Positions 8,022 through 16,969 of a DNA stretch of 64,000 bases are shown here, piece after piece. The notes beneath the pieces were generated by a model that saw nothing but the letters and a program-made list of their open reading frames with translations, did not search any database and was not told where the DNA came from. A program made the translations under genes and the position numbers. Location of the stretch: NCBI RefSeq assembly GCF_036687315.1, contig NZ_CP144683.1:3170001-3234000 (forward strand), in the 5' to 3' direction. The stretch's first letter is position 1. Every line of letters begins with the position of its first letter. The DNA is from Sphingopyxis sp. TUF1 (lineage in GTDB: Bacteria > Pseudomonadota > Alphaproteobacteria > Sphingomonadales > Sphingomonadaceae).

Positions 8022-8036
8022 TTAACGATCTTTTAA
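8022..8036. promoter_or_regulatory. CtrA-type binding box (TTAA-N7-TTAA)
   Basis: An exact TTAA, seven bases, TTAA(CC) lies 39 bases before the small gene at 8075, and a further GTTAAC follows at 8049-8054. This is the full-site consensus of the alphaproteobacterial cell-cycle regulator CtrA. The AT-rich patch stands out in GC-rich surroundings. Binding by CtrA is inference from the motif alone. Confidence 0.6.
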
Positions 8037-8074
8037 CCTTACCGACTCGTTAACATGGGCCTAGCCTTGGGTGC

Positions 8075-8299
8075 ATGGATTCGGGCGATCATATCAATAT
8101 TCGCGGCCGCGTGCGGGAACATGGCGCGCGGCGGCTGACGATCGCGCGGATGAACGCGCCCAAGGATTGGCAGGGCGAACTGCGCACGGCGCTGGCGGCA
8201 CATCGCGAGCCGGTGACGATCTTTTCGAATAATGACTTCCGATTGTTTCTTCAGAGCTTCGCGATCTTTTTTACGGCGACGATGCTGTTCGTGATGTGA
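8075..8299 (+). CDS. Small putative membrane protein of unknown function
   Basis: A 74-residue open frame, not recognised. A basic, charged N-terminal half (with R-G-R-V-R-E-H-G-A-R-R-L) leads to a single hydrophobic segment at residues 56-74 (F-L-Q-S-F-A-I-F-F-T-A-T-M-L-F-V-M), which would tail-anchor the protein. Codon use resembles the neighbours. No clear ribosome site is seen. The upstream CtrA-type box suggests a regulated promoter, which supports a real gene. No function is proposed. Confidence 0.6.
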   Translation: MDSGDHINIRGRVREHGARRLTIARMNAPKDWQGELRTALAAHREPVTIFSNNDFRLFLQSFAIFFTATMLFVM

Positions 8300-8620
8300 G
8301 GCGCAGGGCGTCCGGGTCGTTCAGCGTTGAAGCAATGGATCCCGGATCAAGTCCGGGATGACGGATAGCTCGAAACGATCGATTGGGGACATCTGATCCT
8401 CCCTGTCGCGCAGCGATGGGGAGGGGGACCGCCGCGAAGCGGTGGTGGAGGGGCGGCAACGTCGCGTTATTGCCCCTCCGTCAGCGCTTCGCGCTGCCAC
8501 CTCCCCATGGCTGCGCCACAGGGAGGATTAATGGCAGTCCTCCCAAAAAAAGCCGCTATCGCATTTTGTGACTGCCCGGGTCTCGGAGCCTCAGGCAATC
8601 AAAGTACGCCACCCGCGCGG
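8300..8620. repeat. Repeat-filled gap: single hairpin plus Family A palindromic repeat, copy 2
   Basis: The gap holds no supported gene. At 8336-8364 is a small hairpin (CCCGGATCAAGTCCGGG within GGATCCCGG...GATGACGG), a half-unit of Family B. At 8396-8527 lies the second Family A element, again bounded by ATCCTCCCTG and CAGGGAGGAT, with CGCAGCGATGGGGAGG and its inverse inside. The rest (8528-8620) shows nothing notable. Confidence 0.8.
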
Positions 8621-8932
8621 TCAATCGCGCTGTTGCAGGCTAACCACCGCTTCGATGGGCAGGGCGGCGTAGACATGTGGAAAGAGGTCGCCGCCGCGGG
8701 CCGGTTCCCAGCGCACTGCATCGCCGAGCTGGACCAGGTCGACCTCGACGATCCTCAGGCAGCCTTGCCCCGCAAAATATTTGGCGATCGTTGCTTCCAG
8801 CTGGTCCGCGGTCGACAGGTGGATATAGCCGTCCTCAATGTCCACGGGAGCGCCGCGGAATACGCGTTCACGCTCGAAATCCGTCCATTGCTGGGCGGTC
8901 AGCACCTTGAAGGCAGTGGCCGGTCTCATCAT
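8621..8932 (-). CDS. DUF952 family protein
   Basis: A 103-residue protein of the DUF952 family, function unknown. Typical marks are the opening A-F-K-V-L-T-A-Q-Q-W, the central D-G-Y-I-H-L-S-T-A-D-Q-L, L-R-I-V-E-V-D-L-V-Q-L and the terminal F-P-H-V-Y-A-A-L-P block. Its ATG overlaps the gyrA stop by four bases (ATGA), so it is translated from the end of the gyrA message. The link to gyrase looks positional only. Confidence 0.85.
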   Translation of the reverse strand: MMRPATAFKVLTAQQWTDFERERVFRGAPVDIEDGYIHLSTADQLEATIAKYFAGQGCLRIVEVDLVQLGDAVRWEPARGGDLFPHVYAALPIEAVVSLQQRD

Positions 8933-11661
8933 TCGGACGGTGCTTCGCTAGTCGGCGCTTCGACCGCCGTTTCCTGAACGCCCTCTGCATCCTCGTCCTC
9001 CTCGATCAGCGCGGCCGAGACGACATGTTCGTCTTTGGCGACGTCGAACAGGCGAACGCCCGCACTGCCGCGGCCGATGACGCGCATCGAACCGAGCCCC
9101 ATGCGGATCAGCTTCGCCTGATCGGTGACGAGCATCAGCTGATGCTCCTTCGTCGCCGGGAAGCTCGCGACAACCGGGCCGTTGCGGGCGATATTGTCGA
9201 TGTTGGTAATCCCTTGGCCGCCGCGGCCGGTGCGGCGATATTCATAAGCCGAGGACAGCTTGCCATAGCCGTTGGCGCAGACGGTCAGGATGAACTGTTC
9301 GCGCGCGGCCAGCTCGGCCATGCGGGCCTCGTCCAAGGTTGGGGCGTTCTCGTTATCTTTCCACGGCGCGGCGCGCAGATAGGCTTCGCGCTCGTCACTG
9401 CTGGTGCCGACGCGGTGGAGGATCGACAGCGAGATGACCTCGTCGCCATCGGCAAGGCGCATCCCGCGCACCCCCGTCGAATTGCGGCTCTGGAATTCGC
9501 GAACATCATCGCCGGCAAAGCGGATCGCCTTGCCCTGCCGCGTCGCGAGCAGCACATCGTCGCTTTCGTCGAGCAGCGCGACGCCGATCAGCCGGTCGTC
9601 CTCGTCCTCGCCCTCGAACTTCATGGCAATCTTGCCGTTCGACGGCACGTTGGTGAAGGCGTCCATGCTGTTGCGGCGTACGCTGCCCTTCGCCGTGGCG
9701 AACATGACGTGCAGCTTGCCCCACTCGGCCTCGTCCTCGGGCAGCGGCAGCACGGTCGAGATCGTCTCGCCGGTCGCGAGCGGCAGCAGGTTGACCATCG
9801 GCCGCCCGCGCGTCGCGGGCCCGCCTTCGGGCAGGCGCCACACTTTCATGCGATAGACTTTGCCCGCGGTCGAGAAGAAGAGGACGGGCGTGTGCGTCGA
9901 GGTGACGAACAATTCCGTGACGACATCCTCGTCCTTCGTCGCCATGCCCGCGCGGCCCTTGCCGCCGCGGCGCTGGGCGCGGAAGGTGTCGAGCGGAGTG
10001 CGCTTGATATAGCCGTCCATCGTGACGGTGACGACCATCTCCTCGCGCTCGATGAGATCTTCGTCGTCGATGCCGTCGGCGGCGGGAGCGACGAGCGTCT
10101 TGCGCGGGGTTGCAAACTCGTCGCGCACTGCGACCAGTTCCTCGCGCATCACCCCATAGAGTTTTACGCGGTCCGCGAGGATCGAAAGCAGCTCCTCAAT
10201 TTCGGTCGCCAACTCCTCGAGTTCCTTGCCGATTTCGTCGCGGCCGAGCGCGGTAAGGCGGTGGAGGCGAAGGTCGAGAATTGCCTTAACCTGCACTTCG
10301 GACAAGCGATAGATCGCGGCTTCCTCCATCTCGCCTTCGATCGCTTCGACGAGGCGGATATAGGGCGCGATTTCGCCGATCGGCCATTCACGCGCGAGCA
10401 GCGCTTCGCGCGCGGCGGCGGGCGAGTTCGAGCCGCGGATGATGCGGACGACTTCGTCGAGGTTGCTTACCGCGACGACGAGGCCGAGCAAGATGTGCGC
10501 GCGGTCGCGTGCCTTGGCGAGCTCGAACTTGCAGCGGCGGGTGATGACCTCTTCGCGGAAGGTGATGAAGGCCGAAAGAATATCCTTCAGCCCCATCATT
10601 TCGGGGCGGCCGCCGCGGATCGCGAGCATGTTCGCGGGGAAGCTCGACTGCGCGGGGGTGTGACGCCACAGCTGGTTAAGCACAACCTCGGCGGTCGCGT
10701 CGCGCTTCAGTTCGATGACGACGCGCACGCCCTCGCGGTTCGATTCGTCGCGGATGTCGGCGACGCCCTCGATCCTCTTGTCGCGTGCCGCCTCGGCGAT
10801 CTTCTCGACTAGGCCCGACTTGCCGACCTGAAAGGGAATCGACGTCAAAACAATCGACTGGCGGTCGTTCCTGCCTTCCTCGATGATGTGCGTCGCGCGC
10901 ATCATGATCGAGCCGCGGCCGGTGGCATAGGCGTTGCGCGCGCCGCCCTGACCCAGCATCATCGCGCCGGTCGGGAAGTCGGGACCGGGGACGATCGCCA
11001 TCAATTCTTCGAGGGTCAGCGGTTCGCCGCCCTCGAGCTGGCGGTCGATCATCGCGAGCGTCGCATCGACGACTTCACCGAGGTTGTGCGGCGGAATGTT
11101 GGTCGCCATACCGACCGCGATGCCGCCCGCGCCGTTGACGAGCAAATTGGGGAAGCGCGCGGGAAGCACGGTCGGCTCCTCGCGGCTCGCGTCATAGTTG
11201 GGCTGGAAGTCGACCGTATCCTTGTCGAGATCGTTCAGCAGCACCATCGCGGTCTTGGCCAGGCGCGCCTCGGTGTAGCGCATCGACGCCGGCGGATCGG
11301 GGTCCATCGAACCGAAATTGCCCTGACCGTCGATCAAGGGCACGCGCAGCGACCAGTCCTGCGTCATGCGCGCGAGCGCGTCGTAGATCGCGCTGTCGCC
11401 GTGCGGGTGATAATTACCCATGACGTCGCCGACGATCTTCGCCGATTTCTTGTACGGGCGGCCGGGGACGAAGCCGCCTTCCTGCGCCGCATAAAGGATG
11501 CGGCGGTGGACGGGCTTCAGGCCGTCGCGCACGTCGGGCAGCGCGCGGCTGACGATCACGCTCATCGCATAATCGAGGTACGACGTCTTCATTTCGTCGA
11601 CGATATTGATCGGCGAAACGCCGTCCTCGGACGGCTGCACAGGCGTATTTTCTTCGGTCAA
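8929..11661 (-). CDS. gyrA: DNA gyrase subunit A
   Basis: GyrA, the DNA-cleaving subunit of gyrase, 910 residues. The catalytic tyrosine is Y129 in M-R-Y-T-E-A-R-L. The quinolone pocket reads [10 protein letters not shown], with Ser 90 and Asp 94 (E. coli Ser 83 and Asp 87) both in the sensitive, unmutated state. The six-bladed C-terminal domain carries the GyrA box Q-R-R-G-G-K-G, which separates it from ParC. A short acidic tail ends the protein. The S-M-D-P-D-P-P-A-S loop is typical of alphaproteobacteria. It is followed by the DUF952 gene. Confidence 0.98.
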   Translation of the reverse strand: MTEENTPVQPSEDGVSPINIVDEMKTSYLDYAMSVIVSRALPDVRDGLKPVHRRILYAAQEGGFVPGRPYKKSAKIVGDVMGNYHPHGDSAIYDALARMTQDWSLRVPLIDGQGNFGSMDPDPPASMRYTEARLAKTAMVLLNDLDKDTVDFQPNYDASREEPTVLPARFPNLLVNGAGGIAVGMATNIPPHNLGEVVDATLAMIDRQLEGGEPLTLEELMAIVPGPDFPTGAMMLGQGGARNAYATGRGSIMMRATHIIEEGRNDRQSIVLTSIPFQVGKSGLVEKIAEAARDKRIEGVADIRDESNREGVRVVIELKRDATAEVVLNQLWRHTPAQSSFPANMLAIRGGRPEMMGLKDILSAFITFREEVITRRCKFELAKARDRAHILLGLVVAVSNLDEVVRIIRGSNSPAAAREALLAREWPIGEIAPYIRLVEAIEGEMEEAAIYRLSEVQVKAILDLRLHRLTALGRDEIGKELEELATEIEELLSILADRVKLYGVMREELVAVRDEFATPRKTLVAPAADGIDDEDLIEREEMVVTVTMDGYIKRTPLDTFRAQRRGGKGRAGMATKDEDVVTELFVTSTHTPVLFFSTAGKVYRMKVWRLPEGGPATRGRPMVNLLPLATGETISTVLPLPEDEAEWGKLHVMFATAKGSVRRNSMDAFTNVPSNGKIAMKFEGEDEDDRLIGVALLDESDDVLLATRQGKAIRFAGDDVREFQSRNSTGVRGMRLADGDEVISLSILHRVGTSSDEREAYLRAAPWKDNENAPTLDEARMAELAAREQFILTVCANGYGKLSSAYEYRRTGRGGQGITNIDNIARNGPVVASFPATKEHQLMLVTDQAKLIRMGLGSMRVIGRGSAGVRLFDVAKDEHVVSAALIEEDEDAEGVQETAVEAPTSEAPSE

Positions 11662-11743
11662 GACCCGGCCTTTTTTCTGCTTATCGGGAGATGGGTTTGG
11701 CCTAGCCCATGGCGCGACGAATTGCCAGTGATTCGGGCGATTT

Positions 11744-12451
11744 TCAGGGAATGATTTCGCTGCCGTCCCATGCGAAAATTCGCCCCGATTGGGCGGGTGT
11801 CAGCGCATCGATCGTGCGCAGCAGGTTGGCCGCCGCGTCGGGCGGCGTCACGAGCGCCGCGGGCGGCACCGCGCGCTGGAACGGCCGCGACATCACCGTG
11901 TCGACCGTGCCGGGGTGCAAGGCGACGACCACCGCGTCCGGATTGCGCCGCGCCTCGGCGATCGCGAAGCTGCGGACGAGCTGGTTGAGCGCGGCTTTCG
12001 ACGCGCGATAGCTGAACCAGCCGCCGCTGCGGTTGTCGCCGATGCTGCCGACCCGCGCCGACAGGGCGGCAAATATGGTGCGTCCATGGCGGGGCAGCAG
12101 CGGCAGGAAATGGCGCGCGACCAGCGCCGGGCCGATCGTGTTGACCTCAAAATTGCGCGCCATCCATGCGGGATCGATGTCGGACAGGCTGCGTTCGGGC
12201 CGATGGCCGTCGGCGTGGAGAAGGCCTGTCGCGACGATGACGAGGCGGGGCGGTGCGCCGCTCGCCGCGACCATTGCCGCCGCCGCGGCGACGGAATCCG
12301 CGTCGGTGATGTCGACCGTCAGCGGCGCGGGCGCCGATCGGGCAAGGCGGTGGATGGCGTCATGGCGTCCATCGGCCGCAAGCGCGTCGGCCAAAGCCGC
12401 GCCGATGCCGCCCGCTGCGCCGATCACCACCGCCGATCCCCGGTCCGTCAT
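11744..12451 (-). CDS. Short-chain dehydrogenase/reductase
   Basis: A 235-residue classical SDR with an NAD(P)-binding G-A-A-G-G-I-G-A-A-L Rossmann motif and the catalytic pair Y-x-x-x-K in F-S-Y-R-A-S-K-A-A-L-N. The later P-G-T-V-D-T segment is also typical. It resembles CsgA/C-factor-like sniffer-type SDRs; the substrate is unknown. I chose the ATG giving M-T-D-R-G. A second ATG at 12469 and a longer reading to 12538 are possible, but they run into the divergent promoter of the next gene. No good ribosome site marks any of them. Confidence 0.83.
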   Translation of the reverse strand: MTDRGSAVVIGAAGGIGAALADALAADGRHDAIHRLARSAPAPLTVDITDADSVAAAAAMVAASGAPPRLVIVATGLLHADGHRPERSLSDIDPAWMARNFEVNTIGPALVARHFLPLLPRHGRTIFAALSARVGSIGDNRSGGWFSYRASKAALNQLVRSFAIAEARRNPDAVVVALHPGTVDTVMSRPFQRAVPPAALVTPPDAAANLLRTIDALTPAQSGRIFAWDGSEIIP

Positions 12452-12561
12452 GGGGGCCACGCCTATCATGCGCAGCCGGGCCGGAACAAGCGATGCTTGC
12501 CAAAGCCGCGGGCCGCCATAATAGGTTGAACCGTGCATTTCTTGCTGCCCCTTGCCCGCCT

Positions 12562-13773
12562 ATGGCCCTGATCGCGCTCGTCGGCGCCAGCGAGACCCTG
12601 TCCGACGGCGGCTTACGCGCGCTCGTCACCGTCGCGGGCGAAACGCTGATCGAGCGGCAGGCGGCGCGCCTTGCCGACGTTGGGGTCACGCACATCGCCG
12701 TCGCGGTCGCCGCGGTGCCGGCCGACCTGCTCGCCGTGTGCGACCGGATTCGTAGCCGGGGATTGAAAGTGACGCCGGTGCGCGCGGCGAGCGACCTTGT
12801 GCCGCTGGTCGAGGCCGATGATCAGATCCTGCTGGTCGCCGATGGCCTGCGCGCCGGGGGAACGCATTATGCCGCGATCGCGAAGCCGGGCTCGCCAGCG
12901 ATCCTCGTGACCGGCGACACCGTGCTGACGCAGGGGTTCGAGCGGATCGACGCGACGCGGCGCTGGGGCGGGCTGGCTTCGGTTTCGCAGCCGATGGTCG
13001 CCGAGCTCGCCGCGATGCCCGGCGAATGGGACATGATGCTCACCTTGCTGCGGCTTGCCGTGCAGGCGGGCGCACGGCGGCTCTATTGCGAGCCGGCGCT
13101 GTTCGAACAGGGCGAGATTGCGATCGTTGCCGATCGCCCGACCGCGGTGCTGATCGAGCAATCGAGTCTGCAGAGGGTCGAGTATGGCGGCATGGGGCTG
13201 GGGCGCTCGGCGATCATGATGCCGCTGGTGCGGCTCGCCGGACCGCTGCTCGTCAAATCGCCGAATACGGCGCGTTTCCTGCCGCATGTCACCGCGTTGC
13301 TGTGGCTGGGGGTCGCTTTGCTGGCTGCCAGCGGATTGGCGGCGGCGGGCACGCTTGCCGCGATCTTGGGCGGGCTCGGGCTCGCGGCGATGCGTTTCCT
13401 GGCGGCGTTTCGCGCCGAAAGTGCGGCGCAGGATCGCGCGCGCGCGGTCATCCGCGGTTTTGCGCTCGTCCTGCTTGCCGGTTTCCCGTGGCTGCTGGCG
13501 CTCGGTGCGGGCCGCGCGATACCGTCTTTTGCAGAGGCCGCGCTAGCGCCGTGCCTCGCTGCGGCGATCCTGCTTGCACGAGCCCTGTACGAAGATCTGG
13601 GCGCTCGGCGGCGGTTCCACTGGCTCCTTCCCGACGCCGATCAGGCATGGATCATGCTGGCGCCCGCATTGCTGATCGGGGTCGCGCCGCTGATGTTCGC
13701 GATCCTGCCACTGCTCGCACTGTTCCAGAATCTGCTCTGGCTCCGCCTCGCGCGGCGGCCTGAGGCCCAGTAA
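12562..13773 (+). CDS. Nucleotidyltransferase-like domain fused to a multi-helix membrane domain
   Basis: A 403-residue protein of unknown function. Residues 1 to about 225 look like a MobA/sugar-nucleotidyltransferase fold (A-L-V-T-V-A-G-E-T-L-I-E-R-Q-A-A-R-L, then I-L-L-V-A-D-G), but the Gly-rich NTP loop is degenerate (V-G-A-S-E-T-L). From about residue 245 on there are four or more hydrophobic helices. The order resembles the bifunctional CTP:inositol-phosphate cytidylyltransferase / CDP-alcohol phosphatidyltransferase fusions, including a pre-membrane L-L-V-K-S-P-N-T. The diagnostic D-G-x-x-A-R...D motif of the transferase half is absent. It is therefore probably a diverged, perhaps non-catalytic relative. 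The ATG giving M-A-L-I-A-L-V-G is preferred over the longer frame from 12493. Confidence 0.7.
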   Translation: MALIALVGASETLSDGGLRALVTVAGETLIERQAARLADVGVTHIAVAVAAVPADLLAVCDRIRSRGLKVTPVRAASDLVPLVEADDQILLVADGLRAGGTHYAAIAKPGSPAILVTGDTVLTQGFERIDATRRWGGLASVSQPMVAELAAMPGEWDMMLTLLRLAVQAGARRLYCEPALFEQGEIAIVADRPTAVLIEQSSLQRVEYGGMGLGRSAIMMPLVRLAGPLLVKSPNTARFLPHVTALLWLGVALLAASGLAAAGTLAAILGGLGLAAMRFLAAFRAESAAQDRARAVIRGFALVLLAGFPWLLALGAGRAIPSFAEAALAPCLAAAILLARALYEDLGARRRFHWLLPDADQAWIMLAPALLIGVAPLMFAILPLLALFQNLLWLRLARRPEAQ

Positions 13774-13791
13774 AACAACGTCCTTCAAGGT

Positions 13792-13805
13792 TTAAGGCCT
13801 ATTAA
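13792..13805. promoter_or_regulatory. CtrA-like half-site pair with 6-base spacing
   Basis: TTAA, GGCCTA, TTAA(C) lies 27 bases before the start of the next gene. The half-sites match CtrA, but the spacer is six bases instead of seven, so this is a weak candidate. It is the only AT-rich block in the gap 13774-13831 and could equally be part of an ordinary promoter. Confidence 0.3.
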
Positions 13806-13831
13806 CGCCAAGCTGCTATTGGCGGGTGCGC

Positions 13832-14743
13832 ATGAGTGAACCGCTCTCCTTTCCTGGCGTCGAACCGCCGTCACCGACGCTGTCCGCGCGCCTGGGCGAA
13901 CTGGCGGACTATTTTGCCGCGCCCGCCGCGGGGCGGCTGACCGAGGAACAGCGCGCGCTTTCGCTGGGAATCGCGCGGCGGCTGGTCGCAGAGGTGGCGG
14001 AACTGATCGATCCAGCGGTCGATTTCGGCGGACTGTGGACCGAATGGCTGCGCAGCGGAGTGCCGGGCGCCGCGCGGCTTGCCGGCATCTGCTTCGGGCG
14101 GGCTGAGGAGCATCGCTGGCGGGCGCTGTCAGCCGAGCGAGCAATTCCGGTCCCGCTGGCCCCCGAGTCCGATGAAGAAGATGCGGCGACCGAGGTGGCC
14201 GGCCCGATGACGGCGCGCGACCGCGCCTATCTGGCATTGCGCATCGCCGACCGGCGGCGTTTCGACGCCTATGGGCAGCCGAAGCTGGCGGTCGCCGACC
14301 TCGACAGCGAGATTTTCCGCGCGCTCCTCCACGATGTCGCGGGCTGGCAGCTGGCCGCGGTCAGTATCGATACCGGCCGCGCGGCGGATCTGGGCGATGC
14401 TGTGCGCAAGGCTGTCGAGCGGCAGTCCGAGGCGCCAGGGATGACCGCGGCGGCGATAGCCTATCATGACGCCGTGGAGGACGCGCTGCCGGACGCCGCG
14501 CGCGCAGCCATTGCCGCGCATGACTGGCCGGCGCTGATTGCGCTGGCCGCGGCGGCGCAGCGACGAGGCTATGCCGATACGGCGCTGGCGCTCGTCACCG
14601 CCGAGACCGCTGCGCTGCCGTCGCTGCTTGCCCCGCTGAGGCTCGACCGCGATGCGCTCGCGCCGCTCGAGGCGTCGCTGGCGATGCTGCCGGCGCGGGC
14701 GGTGAGCGATAGTCACGGCTTTGCTGGGGAGGCAGGGCGATGA
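13832..14743 (+). CDS. Unknown helical protein, translationally coupled to a kinase-like protein
   Basis: A 303-residue protein with no motif I recognise. It is Ala/Arg/Glu-rich, predicted almost wholly helical, without signal peptide or membrane segments. It shows loose repeats of the type L-x-x-A-x-x-x-A, including a run of short helices near residues 200-290 (A-I-A-A-H-D-W-P-A-L-I-A-L-A). A HEAT-like or DUF2336-like helical array is possible but not demonstrated. Its stop overlaps the ATG of the following kinase-like gene, so the two are almost certainly made together and may interact. ATG 13832 is preferred to GTG 13826. A CtrA-like box precedes it. Confidence 0.75.
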   Translation: MSEPLSFPGVEPPSPTLSARLGELADYFAAPAAGRLTEEQRALSLGIARRLVAEVAELIDPAVDFGGLWTEWLRSGVPGAARLAGICFGRAEEHRWRALSAERAIPVPLAPESDEEDAATEVAGPMTARDRAYLALRIADRRRFDAYGQPKLAVADLDSEIFRALLHDVAGWQLAAVSIDTGRAADLGDAVRKAVERQSEAPGMTAAAIAYHDAVEDALPDAARAAIAAHDWPALIALAAAAQRRGYADTALALVTAETAALPSLLAPLRLDRDALAPLEASLAMLPARAVSDSHGFAGEAGR

Positions 14744-16110
14744 ACGATCGCGTCATCCGCGGCCGTGTCGATCAGTCGGGCGCGCTGGTGAGCGCAGATG
14801 CGCCGCTGCTGCGGCTGCAACAGCGCGCCGGGGCAGGGCTCGGCAAGCCGATCGCGCTGCCGCACCTCGCGCGGCTCGTCGCGCTGTCGCAGCGATTGCT
14901 TCGCGACATCAGCCGGCCGCTTTATGCCGCCGACGACCATAGCGACATCCACGCGCTGGTGCGGATCACGCCCGATGCCGAGGGCGCGAGCATCGAGATC
15001 AGCGACTGGCGCGCGCGCGCGGTGACGCCGCCGCACATTCCGCCGGTCGCCGACGAGACGACCCTCATCGACGGATGGTCGTGGGAATGCGATCCGCAGT
15101 TGCGCCTCGTCGCGCTCCGCGCAGCGGGGAACGGCCCCGGGGTGCCGGCGGGATGGGAAGGGCGGTCGTTGTCCGAGCTTTTCGAACTGCAACCCGACGC
15201 TGACGGACGTTTTCCGGTGCTGCGCGCGCTTGCACAGCAATCGCGTTTCGATGGCCAGACGGTTAGCGCGGCCGGCGCAACGATGATCCTTTCGGGCGAG
15301 GCGCTGTTCGATGCGGCGGGCCGCTTCACGGGGTTTCGTGGTTTTGCTGCCATCACCGACGCGGCGCCCGTCGCCGTGCCCAAGGCTGCGGCCGCGCTGG
15401 CCGATCCCGCTTTCGGATCGCTGCCACTGTCCGATCCGAAGTTCGGGCGCCGGATCGACGGGGCGCTGCGCGGGCCGCTCAGCCGCATCATCGCCACGGC
15501 GGAGACGATCTCCGGCCAGCTCGACGGGCCGATTCGCGCCGATTACGCGCGCTACGCCGGCGATATTGCCCATGCGGGGCGGCACCTGCTGGGATTGGTC
15601 GACGATCTTGCCGATCTTCAGAATATCGAACGGCCCGGGTTCAAGGCGGCGCGCGACGACATTGATCTCGGCGATCTGGCCCGCCGTGCGGTCGGGTTGC
15701 TCGGCATGAAGGCCGAGGAAAAGGGGATTCGCATATCGGCGCCGAGCACCGACGACCGGATGCCCGCCACCGGCGAGTTCCGCCGCGTGCTTCAGGTGCT
15801 GCTCAACCTGCTCGGCAATGCGATCCGCTATTCGCCTGATGATTCGCAGATATGGATCCGCGTCGATCGCGAGGGCGACCGCGCGATGGTCACCGTCGCC
15901 GATCAGGGGCAGGGGATCGACGCCGGGCAACAGGCGAAGGTGTTTGAAAAATTCGAGCGGCTGGGGCGCACCGACAGCGGCGGATCGGGGCTCGGCCTTT
16001 ATATCGCCCGGCGCCTTGCGCGCGCGATGGACGGCGACCTGACGGTGGACAGCGCGCCGGGGCAGGGGGCACGCTTCAAGCTGAGCCTGCCGGCGCGGGA
16101 CGAGGGGTAG
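14740..16110 (+). CDS. Histidine-kinase-like protein lacking the phosphoacceptor histidine
   Basis: A 456-residue cytosolic protein: an N-terminal PAS-like sensor region (about 1-220), a dimerisation/phosphoacceptor-like helical pair (about 235-290) and a full HATPase_c domain (about 340-452). The ATPase motifs are intact: N-L-L-G-N-A with Asn 360, D-Q-G-Q-G-I-D, and G-S-G-L-G-L-Y-I-A. In the H-box, where kinases read S-H-E-L-R-T-P-L, this protein reads D-G-A-L-R-G-P-L: the histidine is replaced by Gly 241 and the following Glu by Ala. It can thus bind ATP but probably cannot autophosphorylate in the usual way, as in DivL-like signalling pseudokinases. No response regulator is adjacent; the partner is the overlapping upstream gene. 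Confidence 0.8.
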   Translation: MNDRVIRGRVDQSGALVSADAPLLRLQQRAGAGLGKPIALPHLARLVALSQRLLRDISRPLYAADDHSDIHALVRITPDAEGASIEISDWRARAVTPPHIPPVADETTLIDGWSWECDPQLRLVALRAAGNGPGVPAGWEGRSLSELFELQPDADGRFPVLRALAQQSRFDGQTVSAAGATMILSGEALFDAAGRFTGFRGFAAITDAAPVAVPKAAAALADPAFGSLPLSDPKFGRRIDGALRGPLSRIIATAETISGQLDGPIRADYARYAGDIAHAGRHLLGLVDDLADLQNIERPGFKAARDDIDLGDLARRAVGLLGMKAEEKGIRISAPSTDDRMPATGEFRRVLQVLLNLLGNAIRYSPDDSQIWIRVDREGDRAMVTVADQGQGIDAGQQAKVFEKFERLGRTDSGGSGLGLYIARRLARAMDGDLTVDSAPGQGARFKLSLPARDEG

Positions 16111-16132
16111 GGCGCGAGCGGGTGCCCCAACC

Positions 16133-16210
16133 CGTCACCCCGGCGAAGGCCGGGACCTCGCGGGTGCGTCAATCCGATAGGGTGAGATCCCGGCCTTCGC
16201 CGGGATGACG
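16133..16210. repeat. Family B palindromic repeat (GTCACCCCGGCGAAGGCCGGGA type)
   Basis: An inverted repeat whose outer arms CGTCACCCCGGCGAAGGCCG and CGGCCTTCGCCGGGATGACG enclose about 40 variable bases. It fills most of the gap between the converging kinase-like and Crp/Fnr genes. It is a diverged member of the CCCCGCGAAGGCGGGG family found at four other gaps here. Confidence 0.85.
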
Positions 16211-16264
16211 ATGGAATGTGAGTCCGTGGCAAGTGGATGCGGAGGGCACATCCCGAAAACCCCG

Positions 16265-16948
16265 TCATCCCTCGCTTTCGCTGATGTCCTCGAGCATGTC
16301 GGGCTCCAGCACGCGCACGCGGCCCTGTTCGAGCGCGATGATACCCGATTCCTCCCAGCTTTTGAGCTGGCGGTTGATATGTTCGCGGCTCATTCCGGCG
16401 AAATTGCCAAGTTCGGTCTGGCTGAGTTCGACGCGCTGCGACGCACCGACATCCTTGCGGATCAGGCGCTTCAGATAGCGCGCAAGCCGCGGGCCGGAGG
16501 CGTAGGCGCGGTCGCTTTCGATCGTCTGGTCGGCGGTGCGCAGCCGGCGCGCGAGCTGCTGCATCAGCGACCACGCAAATTCAGGGTGGCTGGCGACAAA
16601 ATCCTTGAGCGCATTGCGGCCGAGCTGGAGCGCGCTGCCGGCGCTGGTCGCGGTCACCGACGCGGTGCGCTCACCGCCGTCGAGCAGCGCGATTTCGCCC
16701 AGCACCGCGCCCGGTTCGGCATAGGCGAGGACGATTTCACGCCCGCCCAAGGTCAGCATCGACACGCGCGCTGTGCCTTCGGTCAGAATCAGCATCATGT
16801 CGCCGGGATCGCCCTGAACGAGCAATTCCTTGCCCTTGGCGAAATTGAGCTGGACCGCGCGGCTGGCGATCTCGGCCCAATCTTCGACCGATAGGCCGGA
16901 AAAGATGCTATCGGGGCCCTGAAGCTCGGCAAGTCTTGCGTGATCCAT
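16265..16948 (-). CDS. Crp/Fnr family transcriptional regulator
   Basis: A 227-residue regulator with an N-terminal cyclic-nucleotide-binding beta-barrel (E-P-G-A-V-L-G-E-I-A-L-L-D-G-G-E-R-T-A-S-V, a good match to the phosphate-binding cassette), the long dimer helix, and a C-terminal winged helix (L-S-Q-T-E-L-G-N-F-A-G-M-S-R-E-H-I-N-R). It has no Fnr-type cysteine cluster, so it is more likely Crp-like than an oxygen sensor. AAAGGGGATTGG precedes the ATG. It starts 21 bases after pyrG and may be cotranscribed with it. The flavoprotein at 50316 carries a related sensor domain. Confidence 0.9.
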   Translation of the reverse strand: MDHARLAELQGPDSIFSGLSVEDWAEIASRAVQLNFAKGKELLVQGDPGDMMLILTEGTARVSMLTLGGREIVLAYAEPGAVLGEIALLDGGERTASVTATSAGSALQLGRNALKDFVASHPEFAWSLMQQLARRLRTADQTIESDRAYASGPRLARYLKRLIRKDVGASQRVELSQTELGNFAGMSREHINRQLKSWEESGIIALEQGRVRVLEPDMLEDISESEG

Positions 16949-16969
16949 GGTCCCAATCCCCTTTATCGG

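Noticed and set aside
9025..10812. A 595-codon open frame on the plus strand opposite gyrA
   Set aside because: It is the shadow of gyrA in GC-rich DNA; composition is Arg/His/Asp-skewed, with no recognisable domain and no ribosome site.
13832..14743. Assignment of the helical protein to a named DUF family
   Set aside because: It resembles helical-repeat regulators in composition only; no signature motif was visible, so it is left as unknown.
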